Part shown: in pieces, positions 1-10,548 of the stretch
Numbering within the stretch: the first letter of the stretch is position 1
How the letters are laid out: every line of letters starts with the position of its first letter
Source of the DNA: Enoplosus armatus
Lineage: Eukaryota > Chordata > Actinopteri > Centrarchiformes > Enoplosidae
Assembly: GCF_043641665.1 (NCBI RefSeq)
Contig: NC_092191.1
Span: 19,313,501-19,377,500 of the forward strand
Direction: 5' to 3'
DNA length: 64,000 nt
Notes under the pieces: model-generated
Databases searched by the model: none
Seen by the model: only the letters and a program-made list of their open reading frames with translations
What the model was told of the DNA's origin: nothing
Translations under genes and position numbers: made by a program

Positions 1-377
1 GATGCAGTTTGAACAGAAACAGCATCTGGGAACAGGTGGTGTGATAACTACTTGTTTCTGCAGCTCACTTGCAATGTTTGTGTAAATCTGCACGTTTCAC
101 GGGCATGACGGCTTCTATCAGGCTGCACTGAGATGAAACACATTTTATATTCCATGGGGCCAAACCGTTAATGCACGTCATTTCTTAGTTGTGTGAACGA
201 CCCTCCAGGCACAGCCGAGGTAAGCTCAGTAACGCAGCTGGTTTTGGGCTGTTGGGAACACAACAACACATGCCGATATGAAACTCAGTGTACAATATCA
301 TCTCCATGACGAGTGAAATAAGCTGCAAACTTTCTTCACATCTTTGATTTTTAGTCTTTTTCTGTAATCATTACATT

Positions 378-515
378 GGAAAGTAACTAAGAACAATGAC
401 TGTACTTAATTACTTGTACATTACTTGAGTATTTCAGTTTTGTGCTATACTTTATACTTCTACTCTACTACATTTCAAAAGGAAGTATGGTACTTTTTAC
501 TCACTTACATTGATC
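378..515 (+). repeat. Teleost interspersed repeat fragment (TACTTGAGTATTT type)
   Basis: The stretch carries the runs TACTTGAGTATTTCAGTTTT, CTTCTACTCTACTACATTTC and GTACTTTTTACTC. I recognise this wording from a very common non-autonomous repeat in percomorph introns. No ends or target-site duplications are clear, so the class is not assigned. Confidence 0.6.
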
Positions 516-673
516 TCCCATTGATCATTTTGATCATTTGCAAAATGTAATAGTCCGTGTGGGGAGAAAAAATATCACACATTTTTCCAAGTTCGTAACA
601 CAACACAATACTAATACAATACTTAATACAATACTAACATGCCCATATGTACAGGGAAAGAGCTAAAGGTCAC

Positions 674-674
674 T

Positions 675-710
<36 letters not shown>
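674..710. repeat. (TAA)n plus poly-A simple repeat
   Basis: About nine TAA units are followed by roughly ten A residues. It sits in blnk intron 3. Confidence 0.9.
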
Positions 711-1229
711 CTCAGTATAGAGAATAATAATTCCTCCTGTTCATAGTGGATGTTAAAAGATTCCCACATTAACTAGATTCCAATGTAAGTGATGGGGGAC
801 AAAATCCACAGTCCTCGCTCTGTGCAAAAATATGTTCCAGGATCAGCTGAAGTTAAAATGAGGCTTCATCAGTCTGATTTAGAGAAATCAAGTGGGGTAT
901 CTTCCAGAGTTACACTCCTTTTTTTTTTTAGAACAAAACGTTCTCTTTGTTTCCTTGCTGAGTTTCGTTGGTGGCATAGTAACACAAAGAGGGATTTAAA
1001 GACGGTAACTCCCAGAGTGAAGCAGAATGAAGACTGTGAGGACTGTGTGCACTTGGGTAAAGATGTTCTGGACATCTGTGCATCGACTGTGTCCTTTTTC
1101 CAGTGTAATAAAAACCTTTAATAACGTCTTTGTGTGTGTGTCACTGTGGAACGTAGAGGCAAGAGATTTACACTCGCTGCTTTATTTACATATTTCTTGT
1201 GGAAGCAGAGATGATGACTCAGTTCTTAC

Positions 1230-1276
1230 CTCTGTAATCTCGCGCTGGTACTTTTGGAAGTGGTTTGCTTTTCAGT
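1230..1276 (-). CDS. blnk: blnk coding exon 3
   Basis: This exon is 47 nt. Minus-strand acceptor ctgtatggcag|ACTG and donor AGAG|gtaagaac flank it. After completing an Arg codon it encodes LKSKPLPKVPARDYR and leaves one base of the next codon. It aligns with human LKVKAPPSVPRRDY, so the basic/proline stretch before the first tyrosine-rich segment is present. Confidence 0.85.
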
Positions 1277-2261
1277 CTGCCATACAGAAAGACACTGACA
1301 TCAGCAGCAGGCAATGCATGACTTAACAGCGACTGGACAATGATTTGGGAGCGTGAACACATCCACTTACTATTAATACAAGACCTCAGTTGAGTTTAAA
1401 TGATTAAAGTGGATCACTAGTGATGCACTTAAATCTGCGAATGGTCTATCTTAGCGGACTGACGTGCACAGTCACCAGACAGGACAGGGTTCTGTGATAC
1501 ATGTGTCAATATAGTGTCTGTCCTTGTGCGCCTTAAGGGGACTTGTTTCAGGAAAGGAAAGTGAGAGAGCAGACATCTGTTGAAGTTATTTTAGGTCTGT
1601 GGGTCTCTCCCTCTTATTCCAACGGTTGTGAAAGAGGAATTGACATTCTCCACTGATGCATATATACACCCCACACAGCACTGTTAGATCCCCAGACCTC
1701 TCCGAGACTTGCTGCCTACTTAACGATACACGTACATTTAGACTGATGGACTTCTGTGTTTCTGTGTTTTTTTTGGTCCATGAGATCAAATGAATGAAGT
1801 TCGAGAGACTGACCTTCTTAGTTTATTCAGTAAGCTGCCGTCATTTTTCTTGATGTCCTGAACAATCTTCTGAAGCTGCCTGGAAAAAACAGAATTCGGC
1901 TTTGTCATTCATAAACAAGTCTTCAGAAAATCAACTTTGTAGTATTATGAGCTGAGCAAAAGTGTTAGACAAGTAGTTAGGAACTCTCCTCTATATCACT
2001 TTTCTGATAAATAAAAAGTAAATAAATACATTTACTAAAAGGTAACACATGCTTTTACTGACACCATACTGCAAAAATGTAAGAAATGTATTTTCAGTTT
2101 TTGTCCGAAGCGCCAAACGAAGACAGTTTTGAAGATATTAAAAAAGCGTTACCAAAAGGTATTGTGTCATCGTCCACTTGGGAGCGAAATATCAAGTAAA
2201 ATCAAACTTCTTACCGAATCTTTGCTGTAGCAGGAGCTGCGAGTTTACCTAACGTATCCAT
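1230..2261 (-). CDS. blnk: B-cell linker protein, 5' coding exons 1-3 (partial gene)
   Basis: BLNK (SLP-65) is a cytoplasmic adaptor that SYK phosphorylates after B-cell receptor engagement and that recruits BTK, PLC-gamma-2, VAV and GRB2. Three minus-strand pieces, 2215-2261, 1814-1879 and 1230-1276, each flanked by correct splice signals, join in frame to 53 complete codons. The peptide begins MDTLGKL, continues IRQLQKIVQDIKKNDGSLLN and ends PKVPARDYR. This matches the N-terminal leucine-rich segment and the following basic/proline stretch of human BLNK (MDKLNK..., RQLQKMVHDIKNNEG..., VPRRDYAS). The proline-rich region and SH2 domain are not in the window. The gene is divergent from dntt, as in human. 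Identity rests on peptide similarity, conserved splice phases and synteny. Confidence 0.87.
1814..1879 (-). CDS. blnk: blnk coding exon 2
   Basis: This exon is 66 nt. On the minus strand the acceptor is ctgttttttccag|GCAGCTT and the donor is AAG|gtcagtc. It completes the split Arg and encodes QLQKIVQDIKKNDGSLLNKL plus Arg, then AG of the next codon. It corresponds to the amphipathic N-terminal helix of BLNK, which in mammals contributes to membrane recruitment. Confidence 0.88.
2215..2261 (-). CDS. blnk: blnk coding exon 1
   Basis: This gives 47 coding nt: 15 codons (MDTLGKLAAPATAKI) plus the CG of a split Arg codon. The donor reads CG|gtaagaag. The ATG at 2261-2259 aligns with the human BLNK start. 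A second in-frame ATG lies two codons upstream (2267-2265, adding Met-Asn), so the true start may be 2267. The 5' UTR limit cannot be seen, and I see no TATA box just upstream. Confidence 0.85.
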
Positions 2262-2859
2262 ATTCATGTTTAACCCAAGAGTTTACATTTTGGGCCTCAT
2301 TCCTCTCGTGCATCGCGTGTTGTGCTGCCAGATTGTTAGCAGGAATGTAAATGAACACTGTGTTTGGCTACAAGTCCTGTCTTTGTCATAGAGGGGAGGG
2401 AATTCATTCTAGCCAGCCTCTGTAAGAAAAACCACTTCTCTTTTCCACTCTCCGTCTCCCACACTCTCAAAAACAGATTTCAGCGAACGCACTTTCAACA
2501 AACCTCCTACATCACATCTCTCTTGACTCTCTTCAATCCCACTTCCATCCGGACACTGCCATTTTAACAGCTGCTGATAACTACATATAGACATCACCTG
2601 GATGAGGTCACTGGAGGAGGCCTTAAAGTTCGTGGGGGCATGTTTAGGAGCAGTTTTTTTACCAAGGTCAGCCATTCACTTGCCACTATTTCACACACAA
2701 GCGTCTCCATGGACTTTCATTTCTTAACATCATCTTCTGCACAGAACGGTGTATGTGTAAGGTCATGCATGGTGTGTCATGGAAAGTACCGTGATGTAAT
2801 CCTCAGCGTTTTGAGTGTGAAGCCCTTCCTGTTGGACTGGCAGGATGATCCACAGTCTA

Positions 2860-2861
<2 letters not shown>

Positions 2862-2898
<37 letters not shown>

Positions 2899-2900
2899 TG
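2862..2900. repeat. (TG)n microsatellite
   Basis: About 16 TG units end in a short CGCG run. Confidence 0.95.
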
Positions 2901-3390
2901 GTCACCACATGTTCTACCTCTGATCACATTCAGTCACAGCTGAGGAGGAGAAACTATGAACCTGTCTGTTGATGAGAAACGTCCATACCGTTCAAGAATG
3001 AAAAGAATTTAAAAGACAGTCTGATTTTAAGGAACCAACTGTGTATGATTCACCAAGAGAGTCTTTCTTCAGCCTTTAGTCACCATTTGATCTGGAGCTG
3101 CTGAGCTGCAAATGAATGTGGAACCAGTGGGGACACTTTTATGCTTATGGGAAATTTAAACCCCTGTCACCTCACTAAGTGGTTTCCAGTTCATTCTCTA
3201 TAAGACCCAGCACTGTATACACCTGCTAAGTCACAGACTGGGTGAATGAGTGGCAAAACGTTTGGTTTATTCCTGGCTATGTGAAATAGTAGAAAATGGT
3301 GTGATATCTAGTACGTGATTAACATTTCAAGTTCGTTCTCAGTCAGTTCTTCAGCTGTGATATGAGTAGCAAAGACTAAATCCTCTCAGA

Positions 3391-3427
3391 GTTATTATTA
3401 TTATCATTATTATTATTATTATATTAA
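3391..3427. repeat. (TTA)n microsatellite, interrupted
   Basis: TTA/ATT units with one TTATCA interruption. Confidence 0.9.
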
Positions 3428-3855
3428 TTTTGCCCACATTGAGTCTATCTGTCTGAGAGGACCAGTGGATACTCTCCAAGCTACAGCAGCAATGTGTAAC
3501 TTCCTGGTTCAGTGTGGAAGCCCAGGACCGAAGTTGAATTTGACACATCTGTGCTTTGTAGGTATACAACAAAATTACAATTCAATTTTCTCTTGCACAT
3601 TAACACCATTAGTGCCGCGAAGAAAATATAAATGAAAATGAAAATCATTAAATTAAATTATTAGATAAAAAGCAAACACTTTTACATGATAGGGGATACA
3701 CTACGCAAACTTTAAAATTAAAATGTAAACATGGGAGTTTCCCTTTAAATTCTGTAATAATTAAAGCTTGTATTTAACCACAGATAGAAATTCAGTATTA
3801 TTTTTTTTGCAATAAAGTTTTCATTTTCATTTAGATTTTAGCAGTAATGATTCTG

Positions 3856-3859
3856 CACA

Positions 3860-3891
<32 letters not shown>

Positions 3892-3919
3892 TACACACAA
3901 ACACACACACACACACACA

Positions 3920-3958
<39 letters not shown>

Positions 3959-4017
3959 ACACACACACGCACACACGCACACACACGCACACACGCACAC
4001 ACACACACACACACACA
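3856..4017. repeat. Long interrupted (CA)n array
   Basis: Roughly 160 bp are almost entirely CA dinucleotides, with scattered CATA, CAAA and CACG interruptions. This alternating purine-pyrimidine tract is able to form Z-DNA. Frames open on both strands through it are low-complexity artefacts. Confidence 0.97.
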
Positions 4018-4157
4018 GACATGGGGATACATAAACAGCAACATACCACACAAACAGGAACAAACACAAGGAGACAAATGTGCAGGTGCAGTCAGGCAGG
4101 CATACAAAACCTCGTTACAAACATCTGCATATGCACACACAAGTACAAACACTGTAT

Positions 4158-4158
<1 letters not shown>

Positions 4159-4187
<29 letters not shown>
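4159..4187. repeat. (CA)n microsatellite
   Basis: About 14 CA units, 140 bp after the longer array; probably the same expansion-prone block. Confidence 0.95.
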
Positions 4188-4190
<3 letters not shown>

Positions 4191-4315
4191 CTCATATTAA
4201 ACACATTGTAATTTTTATTTCTTAGGTTTTATTTATTTCGGAGGCAAGTATGTAGGTTTTTATATATTATACTCAGGAAAATAGCACATTACCTCCACTT
4301 GGCATTCATTGCTTG

Positions 4316-4357
4316 ATGATAATAATAATAATAATAATGATGATGATGATGATAATA
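4316..4357. repeat. (GAT)n/(AAT)n compound microsatellite
   Basis: AAT units followed by GAT units, then ATAATAA. Confidence 0.9.
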
Positions 4358-4706
4358 AACTGACTAACCCAATGGATTTGAAGAGCATTCCATGACAAGA
4401 ATTCAAGAGGAGATGAGAGAAGTAAAGACTGGGAGGAGGGAGGTAAGGTGGGAGGAAATGAAGGTATGACTGAGGTGTGTGATGACAGCTGTGTAAAAGT
4501 GTGACTTACGGTTGGTGGATGAGACTAAACTTGCTCATGTCACTGTCAGAGAGGTTCTGTGAAAGCATCAGAGAAATCAACTGTAAACACATGGTGACAA
4601 GTTGGGGAGTTCACAAATGACTGTGATATCTCATAGCTGAGGTGACACTGCAAGTATGTCACCTTCACATACACATGCACACATGCACTTGAGCAGTCAT
4701 TGTATT

Positions 4707-5490
4707 ACAGTTCATTTACAACTGCTTACACACATTTAGCACCGCCAAACCTCTGTGAATTTACATTCATTTTGCACGTGTTCACATACTATTGTCAAAA
4801 CTGTTCAAAAGAAAAAATGCTTAAACTCCTAATTAGCACTGAGCACCGATTTTCATTCCTGCCACCAGCCACATTATCAGACGTCTCTTTCAATGAATGC
4901 TGGGTGTCTTGGGACATACAAAGTGTCTGCAAAAGATTAACAGGGATGGATCAGACATGCAAAAAGATCCTTTCCCAGGTTCCCAGCCAAATGCAGAAGA
5001 CAGGGTTGACCAGCACTATTCCTACATCTGTAGCCCTCCTATACAAGTATGTATAGTGACCATATATAGTTTTGTATTGCATTACTGGAATTAGTTTAGT
5101 TTTATTTTGTGCACTTAGAATTGCTCTCTGCAAAAATGGCACAAAAAGTACATTGCAGCATGTCTGATTAATTTCTGTGACATTTACTGTATTTATTGCA
5201 TGGGAGCACAGTCCATGCAATCAAAAAAGTGACCTTATTTTCTGTGGTAATGGAATCAGGATTTACGCTGAACAAATAAATAATAGATACTTTTACAAGG
5301 ACAACAGTAATGTAACAAAGTGTTGTCAGCGTTCGGGTACAAGAGTTGATCCTGAGATGTGCATGACGTGTTTGGATGCAAGATGAACTGTTGCGGTGAG
5401 CTGCAGGTCGGCAAAGAGAACTGTGTGACGAGTTTTGAAAAAGTGAACTCGGTATAGAAAAAATGTGAGCGAGCAATTGTGACAAACTGC
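4707..5490 (+). mobile_element. Decayed DNA transposon with imperfect terminal inverted repeats and a transposase fossil
   Basis: The left end reads ACAGTTCATTTACAACTGCT followed by TACACACATTT. The reverse complement of the right end reads GCAGTTTGTCACAATTGCTC followed by GCTCACATTT, an imperfect inverted repeat of about 31 bp. Between them lies a short stretch coding, with stops, for a peptide recognisable as part of a fish DDE-type (Tc1/IS630-like) transposase. No clean target-site duplication is visible, so the exact ends are uncertain. The element is dead: the frame is interrupted and most of the transposase is gone. Confidence 0.55.
4920..5009 (+). pseudogene. Transposase fragment, DDE superfamily (fossil)
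   Basis: Translating from 4920 gives KVSAKD, a stop, then QGWIRHAKRSFPRF and a few more residues before a second stop at 5007-5009. Teleost DDE transposases commonly carry a segment of the form SAED-QGWIRHARR-FPR in this part of the protein, and the match is clear across the stop. A frameshift seems to follow, since the next frame reads EDRVD, resembling the family's CDVDE. The 118-codon open frame over the same bases (4700-5056) is a different frame and not the real one. Family assignment is from memory of the motif. Confidence 0.6.
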
Positions 5491-7204
5491 AAGGCTGCAA
5501 TGCAAACGCGTCACCTGCATCACCTCTCAGCTAGCAGGAGGTGGCAGCATTACACTAAGGGCCATGCCAACAGCACAGTTTGTTTTTCTAATGTAACCCT
5601 CATGTCATTTCTAAACTAAACCAAAGCAGAGGAGAAAGCGCTTCATCGGTGCATACATACAGCATATATTAACACCTAGAAGCACTTCAAATCGTACAAT
5701 TGTCAGTACTGTTGGTCAGATACTGTAGAAACGCCACGGAGACGTTGATGGGGGTTTGGTGCCTTGATTAAGGGCTCAAAAATAGTATAATGCTTCAGGA
5801 TGGGAGATTCAAACCAGGTAATTGCATTGATGTGCTGTATGCACGTCTTTTAATGAAGCAACGTAATGTTCACATACGTGATTTACAAAGTTAACAGTTC
5901 ATGAACCGACTCCATGAAGGACACAGAACTGATGACACACTAGTTTCCTTAGTTTTGAGAATTTTCAAGTGAAGAAGCTTGCTCCTCCACACCACCACCA
6001 TTTTACAATATTTCATAAATCGTCAAATATTTAAAAAGGTTTATCCAGTTGGCCGCTGCATTGAGATCTTTTGTTGCATTTAATGTCTGCTTTGTAGTAA
6101 GGCAATTGTGATTCGTAAATGAAAGGAAATGATTACCATAAAATATGCAACAAATCCCGCTAAATTATGTATTCCCCTCTTCATTCATAATTCATTGCTC
6201 TGGGTCGTTACTTGCTCTGTCTCGTTTCTGTTTTATATTTGTTGTAATGTAGTGAAGATCGACGGCAAATGTTTGTGAAAGTTGGGATATTGTGCGTTTT
6301 AAGTTTGTAAGATGTCAAATGAACGAGCAGAGAGAGGCTTGTGATTAAAGGGTTAAGGTGTGAGTCTAATATGGCTTGTTAATTTAGACATGAATAATGG
6401 ACGGCCCCTTTATCTGCAGAGTCTCCTGTGAAACAAGTGTAATGATGCGCTGTTAAGATGCCTACAGTTGATTGTATAGTACTTTTTCAATGCTGTTTAT
6501 GACATATATGAGATATTCCACAGGGAGGGGCTTGATAATGCAGCTCATATTGCCTTAGAGTGTGAATATGGGAACCTTGGTGCAACAAAAGGATGTATTA
6601 CCTCTAGGAATAAGCCCATAGTATAGTGAAAGGCCTTAAAGCGGAGCTTGTGATTTAATCATTTGTAAATCAGAGTGTGAGATCACTTAGTATGAAAGGC
6701 TTTACCTCCTTCAAAGAACTGAACCTTGGCCTCACAGATACACACTTGATCATCCCACTGGCTTACATGGGGAAAAAAAGTATCGGTATAAAATCAGACT
6801 TAGCCTTTTGACACCGAATAAAATATCAAATAGTCCGCCCCAGTGGATACTCCCAGGCACTACTCCCACATTGAATTATTTATAGGAGTGTCTGTGCTTG
6901 TTCAAATGAGACACAACAGCTCTACAAGCTGCGGCCTCTCTATTGTGCTATAGACCAGGAGCCCTCACTAGAAACAGCACTCGAGCACATCTTCATGTTT
7001 TTATAACTTATAAACAATCCTATCAGAATATGTGAACAGAAAGTACGGCCTCCGTGGTCCAATCTTTTTCTTGCATTAATTCTTGCTTGCAATTTGTGTT
7101 ATTAGCACGCTGAAGATTATTTGAATGAATGCTTTATTGGTCCTTAGAAATATATATTTTTTTGCTATTTCTTCTAAATCCACCACACATTATATAGAAT
7201 ATTT
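5491..7204. other. Intergenic sequence, no gene seen
   Basis: AT-rich unique-looking sequence. A weak tRNA B-box-like string occurs on the minus strand near 5809-5822, but no A box or cloverleaf could be placed, so no SINE is called. Nothing else is supportable. Confidence 0.5.
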
Positions 7205-7440
7205 AGATTTCTGACACTGGCACCATCTGGTTGTAGTATTAGCAAGACTACTGGTCTACAGTCAGGCTAGCGGCTCTGTGAGGCCATACTAAAATAAATG
7301 TTAACATGCTCTAACAATGCAATGCAGTCTCTTAGCATGTATAATATTTGCCATGTTCATCATTTTAGTTTAGTGGGTCAACATTTGCTTATTAGCAGTT
7401 AACACAAAGTACAGCTAAGGCTACTGGAAATAGCTTTGAA
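7205..7440 (+). repeat. Interspersed repeat, TTAGCATG/TTTAGTTTAG family, copy 1
   Basis: Shares with 55120-55325 the ordered blocks GTTAACATGCT, TTAGCATGTATAATATTTGC, CATGTTCATCATTTTAGTTT and GCAGTTAACACAAAGTACAG. This is a familiar percomorph intron repeat. The copy is diverged and lacks clear ends. Confidence 0.6.
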
Positions 7441-7468
7441 GAAATTTTGAAACCAAACTAGCACCTTC

Positions 7469-7911
7469 AGTGGGAGACTCATTCCTCCCAAATTCACAAC
7501 GGAGCGACACAGGAAATCATTCCTGCCTGTGGCCGTCAGACTGTTTAACTCCTCCCTCTGAGTGTCAGACACTCAGGAAGAGACTGGAAATCTGTATCTA
7601 CTTCACCTGTTCATACACTACCTCACTATTTATTCTTAAATGTTTAAGTGCAATACATATATAGTCATACACTTCAGTGCAACACATACATACATATACA
7701 TTGTTATTGTACATATATTTTTTTACCTCATTGTTCACTTAAATACTGGAAATGTGTATATTTTTTATTTTCTATTTCTTATTTTTATATTTTGTACATA
7801 CTTTTAGTTCTAAATTATGCTACTTTACTCTTGAATGGGAGCACCGGTACTGTACAATTTCCCCCCGGGGATCAATAAAGTATTTCTGATTCTGATTCTG
7901 ATTCTGATTCT
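7469..7911 (+). mobile_element. 5'-truncated non-LTR retrotransposon (LINE) 3' end
   Basis: An open stretch at 7469-7561 ends in RHRKSFLPVAVRLFNSSL and a stop, the typical C-terminus of fish LINE ORF2 proteins (a SFxPxAxRLFN motif). It is followed by about 330 bp of AT-rich 3' UTR, the string GGGGATCAATAAAGTATTTC and a terminal repeat of about four GATTCT units. Such microsatellite tails instead of poly-A are usual for the L2/CR1/Rex groups. The rest of the element is missing, which is typical of 5' truncation on insertion. Confidence 0.7.
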
Positions 7912-10045
7912 ATTGGGCTAATTACACATTTGACCTGCTGCTGGTGCGAGAGGAAAAATCAGGGGATCACCAAAGTCAGTGGTGGACGAACCGACTGACG
8001 GAACAACATTTGTCATCCCTAGAGCTACGGTACTCGTATGACTAAAAAGACAGTTGGGGTGGGACATAGATTGCCAGGATTGTTTCTTTTGTTTAAAATG
8101 ATGCCATCGACATAATTTAAAAGATACTATAATACGAAAATATTCTACAAACAGCAGCTTTAAATCATGAAAACAACTTGCTGTAATATATTCCATGTGC
8201 TAAACATCAGCATATTCGCAAAGGCCAGATCTATCTCCTTGAGGTTCAAAAAGGTCTTTGCTTTCAGACATCTCTGCAGATGTTGGGTAAGATGACCTGA
8301 GGCCCAAACACTCTGGGTATAGCAGCCAAAGTTTAAAGCACACAGCCTGGAAAGTACACACATTTTTGCAGCTCTTTAGCGAGAGTTCTGTCAGTGTGAA
8401 ATCTCAGTTTCACCCAAGAACAGCCCCATGGATGGGACCACTTTTTGTTTCTGCTCACATGTGGCCGTCTGTTCTGTTGGAAGGGCAAACAGCAAGGGGA
8501 GGGGTCGATGCACAGAACATTTGTTAATGCACTTCTTTTAAATAAGTTTCATTTCACGATAGAAAGAGCAGCTTCGCAGCTACATGCCCACAAAATTACC
8601 TTTGGTTCTTTCCCAGCAGCTGTGCAAGGTCTCATGACTGTCATTAGGCGTGAGACTTTCCACATGTTCACAAATCGACACTAAATGTTCCAAAATCACA
8701 AGAGTAACAAGCTAATTCTGGTTTAAGGTGTTTTTTCTCCTTTAACACATATATATAACACATACTTTCCTCCATTATCAATTACAAGGGGACTGTGTCA
8801 AATTATAAATTCAATTTAGTGAGGCTACAGTTGGACTATATAAGCACCTAAAAATTCTCTCTTTCTAACTACAGCCTACATACATTTTTACCAACCCTGT
8901 TAAGTACACATCATTTGTCAGCATGCCACTGTAGGCCTTTGATACCAACACCAAAGCAATCATGTGATATATATTGCCAAATATGAGTTCATAGGCTGTC
9001 CTTTACTTTGAGTGGCCTTTGTTTGTAGTGTTGATGTCGTACACAGATGTTGAAAGTGACTTCCTCACGCAGCAGCCACACACAGGCGGCGTCACGGGGA
9101 TCGAGGCTGACAGTTCTTTTGATCTGCTACATATCTCTTTTAACCTGTCTACCTGCGTGAGTGAACACGGCATCAAAAAGATGGAGATTACCTTTATCTG
9201 CGCCGTGCTGACTGACTACCGCTCCCCATCCACACTGTAGTGTACAGCCACCCACCAGTGAGACAGAATTAGATTGTTTTTTTTGTTTTTTTTGCTCGCC
9301 GCTCATTCTTGCCACAAAGTGATGAAGAGATGTTGTAGGTGGATTGGGAAGACGGTGCAATCGAGGCAGAGCCCGTCTTATGAGTGCAGTTTAGATCTGC
9401 GTCCCCTACTTACTTCAGCATTTTATGACCTTTGCTCCATCTACTGTATAAACATCATATGAATATGGAAAGTAGGCCAAAGGCAGCGCTCAGCAGCAGC
9501 ACAGTCGCTGGATGACATTCAGAGCCCACAGTACAGGCCCTCTCTGCCCTTAGACACATGCTGAGTTACTGATGAGTCAAACAGTGCTTATCATAAACAA
9601 TTATTCTTCCTTTTCTGCTGCATTTCCAGCAAACCGATTGCAGTGAAGGCATACCGCTGCTCTAAATAGGTTTAGGAAAAATGTTTGTGAACATGCATGT
9701 ATAATAATAAATCCTCAGGCTATGTGTCTTAATGGTGTTGGTGCAGAGACATGTTATACATTTAAAGATCCCCTCCAGACATGTTTTAAGGCACATGGAA
9801 ATGTTCTCCTTCAAATAATATTTGGTGTGCAAGATGGGTCCTACTTCACTGAAATGTCCATTCTCAGCGTAGAAATGATGTCACAAAATCATGCTTGCAC
9901 TTACACGTCTTAAACTCTGATTTAAGGTGACCGAAGACAGACTTTCCCCCTTCAGATAACAGCCTTATAGTATCAAACTCTGCACACCATTCTGCCCGGT
10001 GAAGAGCAAACATCTAAGCTTATTGTTATGAAAACACATTTTTGA

Positions 10046-10064
10046 GTGTGTGTGTGTGTGTGTG
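10046..10064. repeat. (GT)n microsatellite
   Basis: Nine or so GT units followed by a G run. Confidence 0.9.
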
Positions 10065-10489
10065 GGGGGTCTTGAAGTAGAAAAACATATGTAAATATAC
10101 AGGTAAGTAAATATGTGTTTTGTTTCACTCTGCTTTGTAACACATTAGAGATTCAACCGACACTAAAGCATCAAAGCTTACAGTTGCTGTTGTAAAATGC
10201 AACAGGAAGTGAGAGTTCACTGCCAGAGGCAAGAGCGGGTTGTGTGTCAAAAATAGAAGAGGAACTGGATTAGTTACAATGAACAACAACAGTCATTACT
10301 GAAGAGTGCCACCTACTGAAACCCACTCCATCACTAGAAAATCCAAGATAAAACATTTCTCGAACTGACAAATGCCTTCAGAGTAATTACTTTTTAGAGC
10401 TGAAGATGTCAAAACAAAACTCTATGAGGATTGCAGATTTATTAACACTGTTCTGTCTAACACACGTGGTGAAGTATGTGGTAAGGAAC

Positions 10490-10548
10490 AAGGTACAGGG
10501 ACAAGGTACAGGGACAAGGTACAGGGACAAGGTACAGGGACAAGGAGA
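10490..10548. repeat. 13-bp minisatellite, 4 perfect units
   Basis: The unit AAGGTACAGGGAC starts at 10490, 10503, 10516 and 10529 with no mismatches, followed by a degenerate AAGGAGAC. Because 13 is not a multiple of three, open frames here encode shifting repeats on both strands and should not be read as proteins. Perfect identity suggests recent expansion. Confidence 0.95.

Larger units (their letters stand above)
1..1229 (-). other. blnk: blnk intron 3 (partial, continues past left edge)
   Basis: This is non-coding sequence downstream (on the minus strand) of blnk exon 3. It holds an interspersed repeat fragment at about 378-515 and an AAT/poly-A simple repeat at 674-710. I looked on the minus strand for the next blnk exon (the acidic, tyrosine-containing segment expected after the RDY motif) and did not see one. 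That exon probably lies left of the window. Confidence 0.6.
2262..4706. other. Intergenic region proximal to the blnk promoter
   Basis: No coding exon is seen here. The first few hundred bases should contain the blnk 5' UTR and core promoter; no TATA box is evident. The rest holds simple repeats: (TG)n at 2862-2900, (TTA)n at 3391-3427, long CA arrays at 3856-4187 and GAT/AAT at 4316-4357. The open frames over the CA arrays are repeat artefacts. Confidence 0.7.

Noticed and set aside
1..1229. blnk exon 4 in the left edge
   Set aside because: No minus-strand acidic, tyrosine-containing peptide with proper splice sites could be placed.
3827..4200. Several overlapping open frames of 78-117 codons on both strands
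   Set aside because: They are translations of the CA/TG microsatellites (alternating Thr-His or Cys-Val) and have no protein-coding meaning.
4700..5056. 118-codon plus-strand open frame
   Set aside because: Wrong frame over a decayed transposon; the recognisable transposase residues are in another frame with stops.
5800..5830. tRNA B-box-like string on the minus strand, suggesting a SINE
   Set aside because: No A box at the right distance, no tail and no second copy in the window.
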